A stretch of 64,000 nucleotides of DNA. It comes from Nocardia wallacei. GTDB taxonomy: Bacteria; Actinomycetota; Actinomycetes; Mycobacteriales; Mycobacteriaceae. A program made the translations under genes and the position numbers. The notes beneath the pieces are model-generated. The model saw nothing but the letters and a program-made list of their open reading frames with translations. It made no database searches and was not told the DNA's origin. Of the stretch, positions 48,119 through 55,197 are shown piece by piece. Location: contig NZ_AP023396.1 in assembly GCF_014466955.1 (NCBI RefSeq), positions 6,696,001 through 6,760,000 on the forward strand, read 5' to 3'. Every line of letters begins with the position of its first letter. The first letter of the stretch is position 1.

Positions 48119-48305
48119 GGTCGAATGGATGACGGCGGCGGAGGTCGCCGAGCTGTGGCGGATCACGCCGCGCGAGGTCCAGCGGATGGCGTCGCGGGGA
48201 GAGATCGCGCACATGCGCATCGGGAACAGGATCAGGATCGCCGCGCAAACGGTCCTGGACTACCAGCGGTCACACACCACGCGGGCACGTTCGCCGCGGC
48301 GCTGA
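48108..48305 (+). CDS. MerR-like HTH protein, probable excisionase
   Basis: 65 aa; EWMTAAEVAELWRITPREVQRMASRGEIAHMRIGNRIRIAAQTVLDY is a MerR/excisionase (Xis-like) winged HTH. The start overlaps the upstream gene by 11 bp. It probably directs excisive recombination with int. Confidence 0.75.
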   Translation: MTAEVEWMTAAEVAELWRITPREVQRMASRGEIAHMRIGNRIRIAAQTVLDYQRSHTTRARSPRR

Positions 48306-48371
48306 ATCGTTACTCCGAGACGTCTTGACAGGAATGCGGTATGTACCACATCGCCGGTACCCTCCTGAGCT

Positions 48372-48602
48372 ATGCCACGGGAGCTGACCGAGCGACAACA
48401 GCGGAACCTGCGAGAGATCGCCCGGGTGGTCGCGCAGCAGGCAAAGCTGGAGCGCCGGCGGGACGCGCTCATACTCGAGGCGGCGGAGGACCTACGGACT
48501 CCCCGGGCCTTGATCGCCGAGGCGGCCCAGCTGTCGGAGCCGCAGGTGTACAAGATCAGACGCGACGAGTTGAAGCGGCGAGAACAGCCGCCTGAGCTGT
48601 AG
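48372..48602 (+). CDS. Small HTH-containing phage protein
   Basis: 76 aa, highly charged: MPRELTERQQRNLREIARVVAQQAKLERRRDALILEAAEDLRTPRALIAEAAQLSEPQVYKIRRDELKRR. A coiled-coil-like first helix leads into an HTH resembling resolvase-type (LIAEAAQLSEPQVYKIRR). Such proteins are common in actinophage early regions; the role is unknown. Confidence 0.65.
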   Translation: MPRELTERQQRNLREIARVVAQQAKLERRRDALILEAAEDLRTPRALIAEAAQLSEPQVYKIRRDELKRREQPPEL

Positions 48603-48618
48603 ACGACTTGCCAAAAAG

Positions 48619-48634
48619 CTATTACGGATAATAG
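48619..48634. promoter_or_regulatory. Dyad CTATTA-CGGA-TAATAG in a possible promoter
   Basis: Perfect 6-bp arms around CGGA. TTGCCA at 48609 and TAATAG at 48629 give a possible -35/-10 with a 14-15-bp spacer, so the dyad would overlap the promoter. It is in the 253-bp gap before the second operator cluster. Confidence 0.4.
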
Positions 48635-48742
48635 AGTTAGGGGGCCAGCGGACACCACTCCACTGACCCCACTTATAACCAAATGCCGATGCGGAACGAC
48701 TGGAAATCACAACCGCACGGCCGTAAGCAGGCTACCCTCAGT

Positions 48743-48813
48743 GCCTACCTGGGTGCAACACCACCGCCCTGGTAGCGCCTACTGGCGGTGCGTTATCTGC
48801 CTACCGCCGTAGG
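48743..48813. promoter_or_regulatory. Second GCCTACC operator cluster
   Basis: GCCTACC at 48743-48749, GGTAG-CG-CCTAC at 48771-48782, and CCTAC-CGCC-GTAGG at 48800-48813. These share the motif in the repressor promoter region 1.1 kb away. They lie immediately upstream of the early recombination operon and probably shut it off in the lysogen. Confidence 0.65.
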
Positions 48814-48823
48814 TTTTGCTCGT

Positions 48824-48848
48824 CCTTTCTCCCGCAGTCGGAGAAAGG
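48824..48848 (+). promoter_or_regulatory. Hairpin that sequesters the SD of the next gene
   Basis: Arms CCTTTCTCC (48824-48832) and GGAGAAAGG (48840-48848) with a 7-nt loop. The 3' arm contains the SD (GGAGAAAGGA) for the ATG at 48856, so the paired form would block ribosome binding. Confidence 0.65.
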
Positions 48849-48855
48849 AAATCCC

Positions 48856-49065
48856 ATGCAGTGGCTCACCAATCGCGAGGCCGCGGCGAAGCTTCGCATA
48901 CAGCCGGTGACTCTGGCCCGGTGGCGTATGCAGGGGCGCGGCCCCCGCTACGAGAAGTTGGGCGAAGGCAAGTCGGCCCGGATCCGGTACCTGGACCGGG
49001 ATGTCGAGAAGTGGATGGCGGACCCGAACCGCGACGCTCCGGCCGATGCGCAGGTGAGCGCATGA
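48856..49065 (+). CDS. HTH_17/AlpA-like DNA-binding protein
   Basis: 69 aa; WLTNREAAAKLRIQPVTLARWRMQGRGPRYEKLGEGKSARIRYLDRDVEKWM is the excisionase/AlpA-type fold (HTH plus beta hairpin). It follows the operator cluster and SD-sequestering hairpin. It is coupled to the next gene (ATGA). A second excisionase-type gene in this element suggests one acts as a transcription regulator. Confidence 0.78.
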   Translation: MQWLTNREAAAKLRIQPVTLARWRMQGRGPRYEKLGEGKSARIRYLDRDVEKWMADPNRDAPADAQVSA

Positions 49066-49598
49066 ATTCCCCTGCACCGCAAGGTGATCCGGAGATGCTG
49101 GCCAACCGTGCCGTCGTGCTCCATGCGGCGCTCGCGGTGATCGAGAAGGAGAAGTCCCTCGCGAAGGCCGGGCTCTCCGGCCAGCTCCCGCGCGGCTCGA
49201 AGCTGACCTCTCACCATCCGGTGACCAGCCGGGCGCTGGGCACGGTGTCGATGTCGGACCCGGCCCCGGCCGCGAAGGTCGTCGATCCGGCCGCGTTCGA
49301 GGCGTGGGTCCGCGCCCAGTACGCGGACCAGCTGGAGGAGCGGCTGGTGCTCGGGCCGGTGGAGGAGGTCGCGGCCGTGCTCGCCGAGCATGCGCCGCAC
49401 CTTGTGTCCACGGTGACGGAGATCCCGAAGGACGTGGAGAAACGGGCGCTCCGGGAGGCGGCGGAGACGCCGGTGCCGGGGACGGTCCAGTACACGCCGG
49501 GCGGTGTGGTGTCGGTGCGTGCGAACGCCCGCGCCGAACAGGTGGTGCGGGAGCTGCTGTCCGCCGGGCCGATCGCGCTGCTGGCGCTGGAGGCGTGA
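49062..49598 (+). CDS. Conserved phage protein, recombination-operon neighbour
   Basis: 178 aa with coupled start (ATGA). N-terminal helical VVLHAALAVIEKEKSLAKAGLSGQLPRGSKLTSHH; the middle has AFEAWVRAQYADQLEERLVLGPVEEVAAVLAEHAP; the C-terminal half is acidic/helical. No recognised family. Its place just before erf in a coupled pair suggests a role in recombination or as its regulator. Confidence 0.55.
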   Translation: MNSPAPQGDPEMLANRAVVLHAALAVIEKEKSLAKAGLSGQLPRGSKLTSHHPVTSRALGTVSMSDPAPAAKVVDPAAFEAWVRAQYADQLEERLVLGPVEEVAAVLAEHAPHLVSTVTEIPKDVEKRALREAAETPVPGTVQYTPGGVVSVRANARAEQVVRELLSAGPIALLALEA

Positions 49599-50245
49599 TG
49601 GACGACGGCATGACCTTCACACCTCTCACGCCGAAGGTGATGGAGGCGTTCTCGCGCGTGATGGAGGAAGTCCGCGAGATCGGCAAGAAGGACCGGAACA
49701 GGGACCAAAACTTCATGTTCCGGGGCATCGACACCGTGATCAACACGGTCGGCCCGCTGCTGCGCAAACACGGCGTGGTGATCATTCCGACCGCCGAGAG
49801 CATCGAGACGGAACGCTACGTCACCAACAAGGGCACGGCGATGAAGAACGCCACCGTGCGGATGCGGTACACGGTGCATGGTCCGGCCGGTGACTCGTTC
49901 GAGGGGGTCACCTACGGGGAGGCGGCCGACAGCGGCGACAAGGCCGTGAGCAAGGCGCAGTCGGTGGCGTACCGGGTGTTCCTGCTCCAGTCGCTCACCA
50001 TCCCCACCAATGAGCCGGACCCGGACGCGAGCAGCCACGAGCGCTCCAGCGTGCACCCCGCGCAGGCAGCGCGGGAGGAGCTGCTGGCCGTGCTCAAACG
50101 CAAAGGTGTCCAGCCGGACGACGCTATGCAGCGATTCGCGGCCGACAACGACGGCATGGACATCCGGGCATGCAACGACCCCAGCCCGATCCACGCCCTG
50201 ACCGCGCACTACAGCGCATTGCCGGAGGCCGTCGGTGAGCAGTAA
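49598..50245 (+). CDS. erf: Erf family single-strand annealing protein
   Basis: 215 aa of the ERF superfamily, recombinases that anneal complementary single strands during phage recombination. KKDRNRDQNFMFRGIDTVINTVGPLLRKHGVVIIPT and YGEAADSGDKAVSKAQSVAYRVFLLQSL are the conserved blocks. The start (ATG within GTGATG) overlaps the upstream stop by one base, and the end overlaps the next gene. A C-terminal tail is variable in the family. Confidence 0.85.
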   Translation: MDDGMTFTPLTPKVMEAFSRVMEEVREIGKKDRNRDQNFMFRGIDTVINTVGPLLRKHGVVIIPTAESIETERYVTNKGTAMKNATVRMRYTVHGPAGDSFEGVTYGEAADSGDKAVSKAQSVAYRVFLLQSLTIPTNEPDPDASSHERSSVHPAQAAREELLAVLKRKGVQPDDAMQRFAADNDGMDIRACNDPSPIHALTAHYSALPEAVGEQ

Positions 50246-50612
50246 CCCGCCCAAGGCCCGCGAGGTGTGGTCACCCGTCGCTGTCGAGCGGCGGCTGGCC
50301 GAGATCGACCACTTGATCACCCGGGGCGTCGATGCGCTGGCCGAGGCGTACGCCCGATACGCCCACGCGAAGAACGAGCTGGAGAAGGCCAACGCCCGCG
50401 AGTACATGCGGTACAACGGCCCGGCACACGCGAAGAAGTACGCCGCGATCGTCGCCACGGCGGCGCTGCGCGACGAACTCACTCTGGCCGATATCGCCTA
50501 CCACTACGCGAAATCACGTTCGGAGGCGCTGAAGGATCAGCTCAGCGCGGTGCAAAGTATCGGGGCCTCTATCCGCGCGCAATACGAGATCGCCGGGCGG
50601 GGCGCGGCATGA
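50235..50612 (+). CDS. Hypothetical phage protein, coiled-coil
   Basis: 125 aa, GTG start overlapping the erf stop. It is mainly helical, with AVERRLAEIDHLITRGVDALAEAYARYAHAKNELEKANAREYMRY and LTLADIAYHYAKSRSEALKDQLSAVQSIGAS. No recognised family; it is coupled to the HNH gene by ATGA. Confidence 0.6.
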   Translation: MSSNPPKAREVWSPVAVERRLAEIDHLITRGVDALAEAYARYAHAKNELEKANAREYMRYNGPAHAKKYAAIVATAALRDELTLADIAYHYAKSRSEALKDQLSAVQSIGASIRAQYEIAGRGAA

Positions 50613-50950
50613 GGAGGACTGCGCCGTCTCCGGCGACGGTCGACATCGTGAAGGCCCGCTCCGGCTCAGCGTGCGAGCACTGCGCCGGACGCCGAGGTGT
50701 GCAGATCCATCACCGGCGCCCGCGTGGCATGGGCGGTACCCGCCGCGCCGACAGCAACAGCCCGGCCGCGCTGCTGCACCTGTGCCTGGAATGTCACGGC
50801 CTGATCGAGAGCCGCCGAGAGTGGGCGCTGGCCAACGGCCTGCTGATCCGGCAGAACGCCGACCCGGCCCTGACCGCGGTCCTACTGGGAGGCCGAAACG
50901 TACTGCTGGACAACGAAGGCCGGTACCTACCGGCCTTCGACGACAACTGA
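50609..50950 (+). CDS. HNH endonuclease-type protein
   Basis: 113 aa. The ACEHCAGRRGVQIHHRRPRGMGG region has Cys22/Cys25 and His34/His35; Asn50 and the CLECHG pair (Cys59, Cys62, His63) complete a zinc-stabilised HNH. Expected to nick or cleave DNA, possibly in replication or packaging. A perfect 12-bp inverted repeat lies near its 3' end (50914-50939), and a terminator follows the stop. Confidence 0.78.
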   Translation: MRRTAPSPATVDIVKARSGSACEHCAGRRGVQIHHRRPRGMGGTRRADSNSPAALLHLCLECHGLIESRREWALANGLLIRQNADPALTAVLLGGRNVLLDNEGRYLPAFDDN

Positions 50951-50957
50951 CCACCAC

Positions 50958-50985
50958 GGCCCCGAGCAGACCGCTCGGGGCCTTT
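50958..50985 (+). terminator. Intrinsic terminator after the HNH gene
   Basis: Perfect 10-bp stem GGCCCCGAGC / GCTCGGGGCC with a 5-nt loop followed by TTT. It lies 8 bp past the HNH stop and 19 bp before the next gene, so it marks a transcription unit boundary. Confidence 0.85.
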
Positions 50986-51003
50986 CCGGCGAGAGAGAAC
51001 ACC

Positions 51004-52047
51004 ATGACCGATCGACGGATTGAGCCGTCACCAGACGCCGGGCTCCTGCCCGATCACCTGTGGGACGCAGCCAGCGTCCGCCCCCGCGGCGTCCGCTTCG
51101 CCCAAGTGCCGCTGTGGCTCATCGAGGCCGGCGCCAGCGGCACGGCGATGAAGGTGTGGGGCGCGATCGCGCGCCGGATGAACGCGAAGACGCGGCAGGG
51201 GTTCCCGAAGCGGAAGACGCTCGCGGAGATGATCGGCATGTCCTTGTCGGCGGTCGATCGGGCGCTGCGGGAGCTGCGCCGTCTGGGCGCCCTAGTGTGC
51301 CGTCCTCGCTGGCGGGCCGACGGCGGCCGGTCCAGCAATGACTACCTGCTGTTGTGGGAGCCGCTGACAGACCTGCTGAGCAGCGTGGATGCGGGTACCC
51401 CCCTCGTCATTTCCGACGAGGGGCCCTCGTCGGATGTGGTGATGGGGAGCACGCCGGAACCGGTCGGTCCGGCCGCGCCCGCGCCGACCAGCGCCCCACC
51501 GGTGACCGGCGGAGAGACCGGTACCCCCCTCGTCATCGGTGACGAGGGGGTCCGGGGGTTGATCGAGAGCTATCAAGATCCAGGGGGATCAATACGGCCG
51601 GGCGCGCTGGGCGCGGAGCCTGCGGGCGGCGCGGGGTCGCCGCTCCCCACCACTTGCCCTCAACACCCGGAGGGGACACCGGAGCCGTGCGGGCCGTGCC
51701 GCTGGTATCGGGTCACCGCGAAGGCCAGGGAGGAGGAGCGCGCCGCTGCCGCCGAGCAGGCCCGCCAGGAGGCGGCGCGGGCGCGCGCGGCCCAGGTCGC
51801 TGCCGCTGAGCACCAGCACCGGCTCGCCGCGGCTGCTGGGTGCGACGACTGCGACGCGGAAGGCAACCGCCCCGACGGCAGTATCTGCGACCACCGCAAC
51901 GACGCTGCGCGCCTGGCCGCCGTCGCCGCGTTCCGCGTCGCGCAGGCCACGAAGCCGCGCCGCTTCTCCCGTCCGCGCTGGACCCGCCAGCGGCCTGCTG
52001 ATCTGCCGCTGCCCGCCCCGGCCCCGATACCGGGGGTGACCGGGTGA
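51004..52047 (+). CDS. HTH replication-type protein (phage replisome organizer-like)
   Basis: 347 aa. The N-terminal domain RFAQVPLWLIEAGASGTAMKVWGAIARRMNAKTRQGFPKRKTLAEMIGMSLSAVDRALRELRRLGALV is a winged HTH typical of phage DnaD/replisome-organizer-type initiators. A Pro-rich linker, a Cys4-like CPQHPEGTPEPCGPCRWY and an Ala/Glu coiled-coil follow, with CDDCDAEG late. The first codons contain a 20-bp copy of the leader hairpin found at 53803-53822. It is coupled to the next gene by GTGA. Confidence 0.7.
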   Translation: MTDRRIEPSPDAGLLPDHLWDAASVRPRGVRFAQVPLWLIEAGASGTAMKVWGAIARRMNAKTRQGFPKRKTLAEMIGMSLSAVDRALRELRRLGALVCRPRWRADGGRSSNDYLLLWEPLTDLLSSVDAGTPLVISDEGPSSDVVMGSTPEPVGPAAPAPTSAPPVTGGETGTPLVIGDEGVRGLIESYQDPGGSIRPGALGAEPAGGAGSPLPTTCPQHPEGTPEPCGPCRWYRVTAKAREEERAAAAEQARQEAARARAAQVAAAEHQHRLAAAAGCDDCDAEGNRPDGSICDHRNDAARLAAVAAFRVAQATKPRRFSRPRWTRQRPADLPLPAPAPIPGVTG

Positions 52048-52355
52048 ACGATCGCCTCCCACCGCCGCCGCCCGGCACCTATCTGGGCCCGAAGGACCAG
52101 ACATTCGGGCCGCACAGCGACCCCGCGTGCAAGTTCTGCGATGAGTACGGGTGGGTGCACGACCCGTACGACCGGTATGGGTGGGCGATTCGCTGCCGCC
52201 ACGATCCGCACCAGCTCCGCCCGGTCAAACCCGCCGATGTGCACGAGGCCGCGCGGATGATCCGCGAAGGCCGCCGCCGCGAGGAAGCGCAACCGGGCTT
52301 CTATCAGCGCGGCAACGGCCCCGACCCCGCCGAGCCCCGCCGGGGTCGCTCATGA
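52044..52355 (+). CDS. Small phage protein with Cys/His zinc-binding motif
   Basis: 103 aa; KFCDEYGWVHDPYDRYGWAIRCRHD places CxxxYGWV...CRH together, suggesting a zinc ribbon half. GTG start overlapping the preceding TGA. Unknown function. Confidence 0.55.
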   Translation: MNDRLPPPPPGTYLGPKDQTFGPHSDPACKFCDEYGWVHDPYDRYGWAIRCRHDPHQLRPVKPADVHEAARMIREGRRREEAQPGFYQRGNGPDPAEPRRGRS

Positions 52356-52894
52356 CCCGCCGCGACGAAGACCAGATCCCGCTCCTGGAGGTGACCCCCG
52401 TGACCGTGGTACCGCTACACCAGCCCCGCTGGGAGCCCGACGCGATGTTGATCGAATCGGCCATCGCCGGGCGCGTCCGCTACGCCAACCTCCAACCCCA
52501 CGAAAAACCCTGGCTCGTCGCGCAACTCACCGCAGCCGGGCACACCACAGACACCATCGCCGCCTGGCTGCACTGCTCCCGCCGCACAGTCCAGACAGCC
52601 CGCTCCGAACCCGTCGGCGTGCTCACCGCCGCGCTGCTCGCCGCCGAGCGCGCCCAGGCCGACGCCGAACACCGCGCCCGCGCCGCCCGCATCTCCCCGG
52701 CCGCGATCACCGACCTGGTGCGCGAAGTCGAACGCCTGAAGGCCACCCGCGGCCAGCTGATCGACCAGCTCGCCGAGATGCGCCGCAAATGCGACACCCC
52801 CTGTCCACCGCAGATCGTGATCCTGCACCCGCCCCGCCGGCGCGCGCGCCGGGCGCCGGAGTGCACACTGCCGCTGTTCGAGATGGGCGCGTGA
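52352..52894 (+). CDS. HTH and coiled-coil phage protein
   Basis: 180 aa. The middle QLTAAGHTTDTIAAWLHCSRRTVQTARSE is an HTH; the C-terminal ISPAAITDLVREVERLKATRGQLIDQLAEMRRKCD is a coiled coil. It suggests a dimeric DNA-binding regulator. ATGA overlap with upstream and TGATG overlap with downstream. Confidence 0.6.
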   Translation: MTRRDEDQIPLLEVTPVTVVPLHQPRWEPDAMLIESAIAGRVRYANLQPHEKPWLVAQLTAAGHTTDTIAAWLHCSRRTVQTARSEPVGVLTAALLAAERAQADAEHRARAARISPAAITDLVREVERLKATRGQLIDQLAEMRRKCDTPCPPQIVILHPPRRRARRAPECTLPLFEMGA

Positions 52895-53688
52895 TGGCTG
52901 CTGTGAGCGCGACGTCATCGCCGCCGACCAGGTTCGCGCCGATGGGCCGCAAACGAGCGAGATACGAGATGGCCACCCGCTTCTCGGGCATCCCCGGCTA
53001 CGTCCCGTCGGGCCCGATCGCCGACCACATCGAAGAACTGGCCGGATTCGGTCTGCCACTGTCCTCGATCGCCCGCGACGCCGGATGCACCCCCGAGTGC
53101 GTCGAGAGCATCCTGCGGCGGATGTGGAAGACCACACGCATCCGGCAGGCGACCGCTATCAAGGCCGTCACCTTCCACCCGAACGAACGCCAGGAGATCG
53201 TCCTGGCCATCGGCGCGGTGCGCCGGTTACAGGCACTGCACGCGATCGGCTGGACCTGGCAAGCGTTGTCGGCGCACACCCCCGGCATCTCCGCATCGCT
53301 GCTGTCGCAGATGGCCCGGCCGGGTGCCGACCGCATCATCATGTCGTGGACCGCCTGGCGCACTGTCCACGATGCGTACGAAAAGCTCTCCGGCACACCA
53401 GGAACCCAAGGTCGCGCGAAACATGCCCGCCTCGCCGCCGAACGTCGCAAATGGCCGGCACCGCTGGATTGGGAGGACCTGGACATCGACGACCCCCGCG
53501 TAACCGCGGTGCGGTCGGGGCCGCCGAAGGTGACCCAGTGGACGGTGGCTGAGGACCGCCGCGAGCGTGCGCAGGTGCTGAGTGAGGAGGGGGCGTCGGT
53601 GGAGCAGATCGCCGAACGGCTGGGTGTCACTCCCCGTCAGGTGGAGCGCTACCTGGCCGAGGCGAAGCGGGAGGACTCCGCAGCCTGA
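52894..53688 (+). CDS. HTH DNA-binding phage protein
   Basis: 264 aa with two HTH-like parts: LPLSSIARDAGCTPECVESILRR near residue 60 and, at the C-terminus, LSEEGASVEQIAERLGVTPRQVERYLAEAKRE. It is likely a regulator of the early or replication unit. It is the last gene before the leader module and promoter at 53766, so it closes this transcription unit. Confidence 0.65.
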   Translation: MAAVSATSSPPTRFAPMGRKRARYEMATRFSGIPGYVPSGPIADHIEELAGFGLPLSSIARDAGCTPECVESILRRMWKTTRIRQATAIKAVTFHPNERQEIVLAIGAVRRLQALHAIGWTWQALSAHTPGISASLLSQMARPGADRIIMSWTAWRTVHDAYEKLSGTPGTQGRAKHARLAAERRKWPAPLDWEDLDIDDPRVTAVRSGPPKVTQWTVAEDRRERAQVLSEEGASVEQIAERLGVTPRQVERYLAEAKREDSAA

Positions 53689-53765
53689 GACCGCTACGAA
53701 TATACACATTTTCGTAGGTGTATTCGATTTGCGATCTTGTGTGACTAGCACCCTTAAATCGGAAC

Positions 53766-53847
53766 TTGAATCCACCCTTATGTCGAGGTACATTACAAAG
53801 GTTCGACGGATTGAGCCGTCACACCCAACCGGATGGAGCCGGAATTG
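53766..53847 (+). promoter_or_regulatory. Promoter plus 5' hairpin leader (module copy A)
   Basis: -35 TTGAAT (53766-53771), 17-bp spacer, -10 TACATT (53789-53794). The predicted transcript starts near GTTCGACGG. Hairpin 1 is GACGG-ATTGAG-CCGTC (53805-53820). Hairpin 2 is CCGG-ATGGAG-CCGG (53829-53842), with the SD GGAG in the loop and the TTG start 3 bases after the stem. The same arrangement occurs at 61315 and begins at 63955. Confidence 0.75.
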
Positions 53848-54066
53848 CGAATCACCTATTGGATCGTGCTGGTCGGCAACGGCCACGAAGTTCGACGCCT
53901 GCGCGTCGACTACTCCGCCGCCGACAACACCGAAACCGCGGTGCGTGCCCGCATCACCGCGATGCTGTCCCCCGACTGGACGGTGGACGCCTGCTTCTCC
54001 GTCTACGCCTCGCCGCAGACCGTGGCTTTCCTGGATGCCCTGCTCGCTGCCGGGCTCGGGTGCTGA
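53845..54066 (+). CDS. Small phage protein following leader module A
   Basis: 73 aa, MRITYWIVLVGNGHEVRRLRVDYSAADNTETAVRARITAMLSPDWTVDACF. The TTG at 53845 was chosen because its SD (GGAG in the leader hairpin loop) has normal spacing and matches the equivalent gene at 61394; the ATG at 53833 lies inside the leader motif. Unknown function; a small alpha/beta domain is likely. Confidence 0.6.
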   Translation: MRITYWIVLVGNGHEVRRLRVDYSAADNTETAVRARITAMLSPDWTVDACFSVYASPQTVAFLDALLAAGLGC

Positions 54067-54068
54067 CC

Positions 54069-54593
54069 ATGAGCACACCGGAATGGATGCTCACCAACCC
54101 CGACGCCCACGACGACGAGTTCCCGGACTACGGGCGCGCCGAGGTCGCGGAGGCCGCCGTCCGCCGCCTGCTCGACTACGTGGGCGCGTACGGCGACGGC
54201 GTGGTGCACACCATGGTCCTTCGCAGCTGGAAGGCGTCGCCACCGTGCGGCGGAAAGCAATGCACCGACGACCGGTGTGGGCACCCCACCCACGAAGAGG
54301 TGCAGCGTCACCCGCTCTACACCCGCGACATCGAGGGCATCGCGCTCCTGGTCCGTGACGCCCTCCTGCGCATCCCCGCCGACGGGATGAGTACCGAGCA
54401 CGGCACCGAGTACACCGACGTCCACGGCGACGCCCGGACCGTCCAGACCAGCAGCCGCGACACCGCCATCGCCATGCGCGACGACATCCGCCGCGTCCAG
54501 GCCCGTCAGCAGCGCAGCCCGGACGCCGAGGTGGTGTTCCGCGCGGTCGGTCCCTGGATGACCGACCCCACCGCCCCGCCGCCACCGCTGTGA
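54069..54593 (+). CDS. Hypothetical phage protein
   Basis: 174 aa, beginning MSTPEWMLTNPDAHDDEFPDYGRAEVAEAAVRRLLDYVGAYG. A CGGKQCTDDRCGHPTH cluster could bind zinc. The gene starts 3 bp after the preceding stop. No recognised family. Confidence 0.55.
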   Translation: MSTPEWMLTNPDAHDDEFPDYGRAEVAEAAVRRLLDYVGAYGDGVVHTMVLRSWKASPPCGGKQCTDDRCGHPTHEEVQRHPLYTRDIEGIALLVRDALLRIPADGMSTEHGTEYTDVHGDARTVQTSSRDTAIAMRDDIRRVQARQQRSPDAEVVFRAVGPWMTDPTAPPPPL

Positions 54594-54763
54594 CCCCGCC
54601 CCGCCGCCAGGTGGACGTCCACGAGCTGGCCGGTACCCGCTATGCGTTCGGCGTCTGGATCGCGTCGTGCACCTGCACGTGGGAGTCCGCGGGCTACCTC
54701 AAAGAGAAGCGCGCTATCGCGCATCTCGATCGGCATATCGAGAAGGAAGCGAAGCGCCAATGA
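54590..54763 (+). CDS. Small phage protein with two-Cys motif
   Basis: 57 aa from GTG (GTGA overlap), reading VDVHELAGTRYAFGVWIASCTCTWESAGYLKEKRAIAHLDRHIEKEAKRQ. CTC and a late H-x3-H could be a small metal site. The stop overlaps the next start (ATGA). Confidence 0.5.
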   Translation: MTPPRRQVDVHELAGTRYAFGVWIASCTCTWESAGYLKEKRAIAHLDRHIEKEAKRQ

Positions 54764-55152
54764 CACGCAACGAGCATGTGTACCGGCTGGTGATCGACAG
54801 CTATCCGACCCCGGACGGCCTGCCGTTCACCGATCAACCCGCGAATGTCTGGGGCATGGTCGGCGAGCCGGACGCCCCGCCATGGCTGCCCGCCCGCGGC
54901 CTCATGAGGTTGTGGAAACGCTCCGACCCTGACACCGGCCTGACCTACTTCGTGCCGCCGGACTTCCGGCGGCATCGCCGGTTCTTCAATCTCGCCCCGG
55001 CCCGGTTCTGGCAAGGCCACGCCATCGCGCTCGGCTGCACCGCACACGTCGACACTGCGGTCGTCGGCCCCTACCGGCCCGTCCGCACGCGGAAACGCGC
55101 GGGAGGAGGCGACACCACCACACCCGAATCCACAACCAACGCAACCGAATAG
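54760..55152 (+). CDS. Hypothetical phage protein
   Basis: 130 aa, MTRNEHVYRLVIDSYPTPDGLPFTDQPANVWGMVGEPDAPPWLPARGLMRLWKRSDPDTGLTYFVPPDFRRHRRFF. Trp/Pro-rich, no cysteine pairs. Coupled start; no recognised family. Confidence 0.55.
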   Translation: MTRNEHVYRLVIDSYPTPDGLPFTDQPANVWGMVGEPDAPPWLPARGLMRLWKRSDPDTGLTYFVPPDFRRHRRFFNLAPARFWQGHAIALGCTAHVDTAVVGPYRPVRTRKRAGGGDTTTPESTTNATE

Positions 55153-55161
55153 GAGAACCCA

Positions 55162-55197
55162 TTGAGTGCGGCCATCCAGAAAGGCGACACCCGGTGA
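55162..55197 (+). CDS. Possible 11-codon leader ORF
   Basis: TTG with a good AGGAGAA SD encodes MSAAIQKGDTR; its TGA overlaps the GTG of the following gene as GTGA. It could be a short translated leader that couples ribosomes into the next gene. Confidence 0.35.
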   Translation: MSAAIQKGDTR

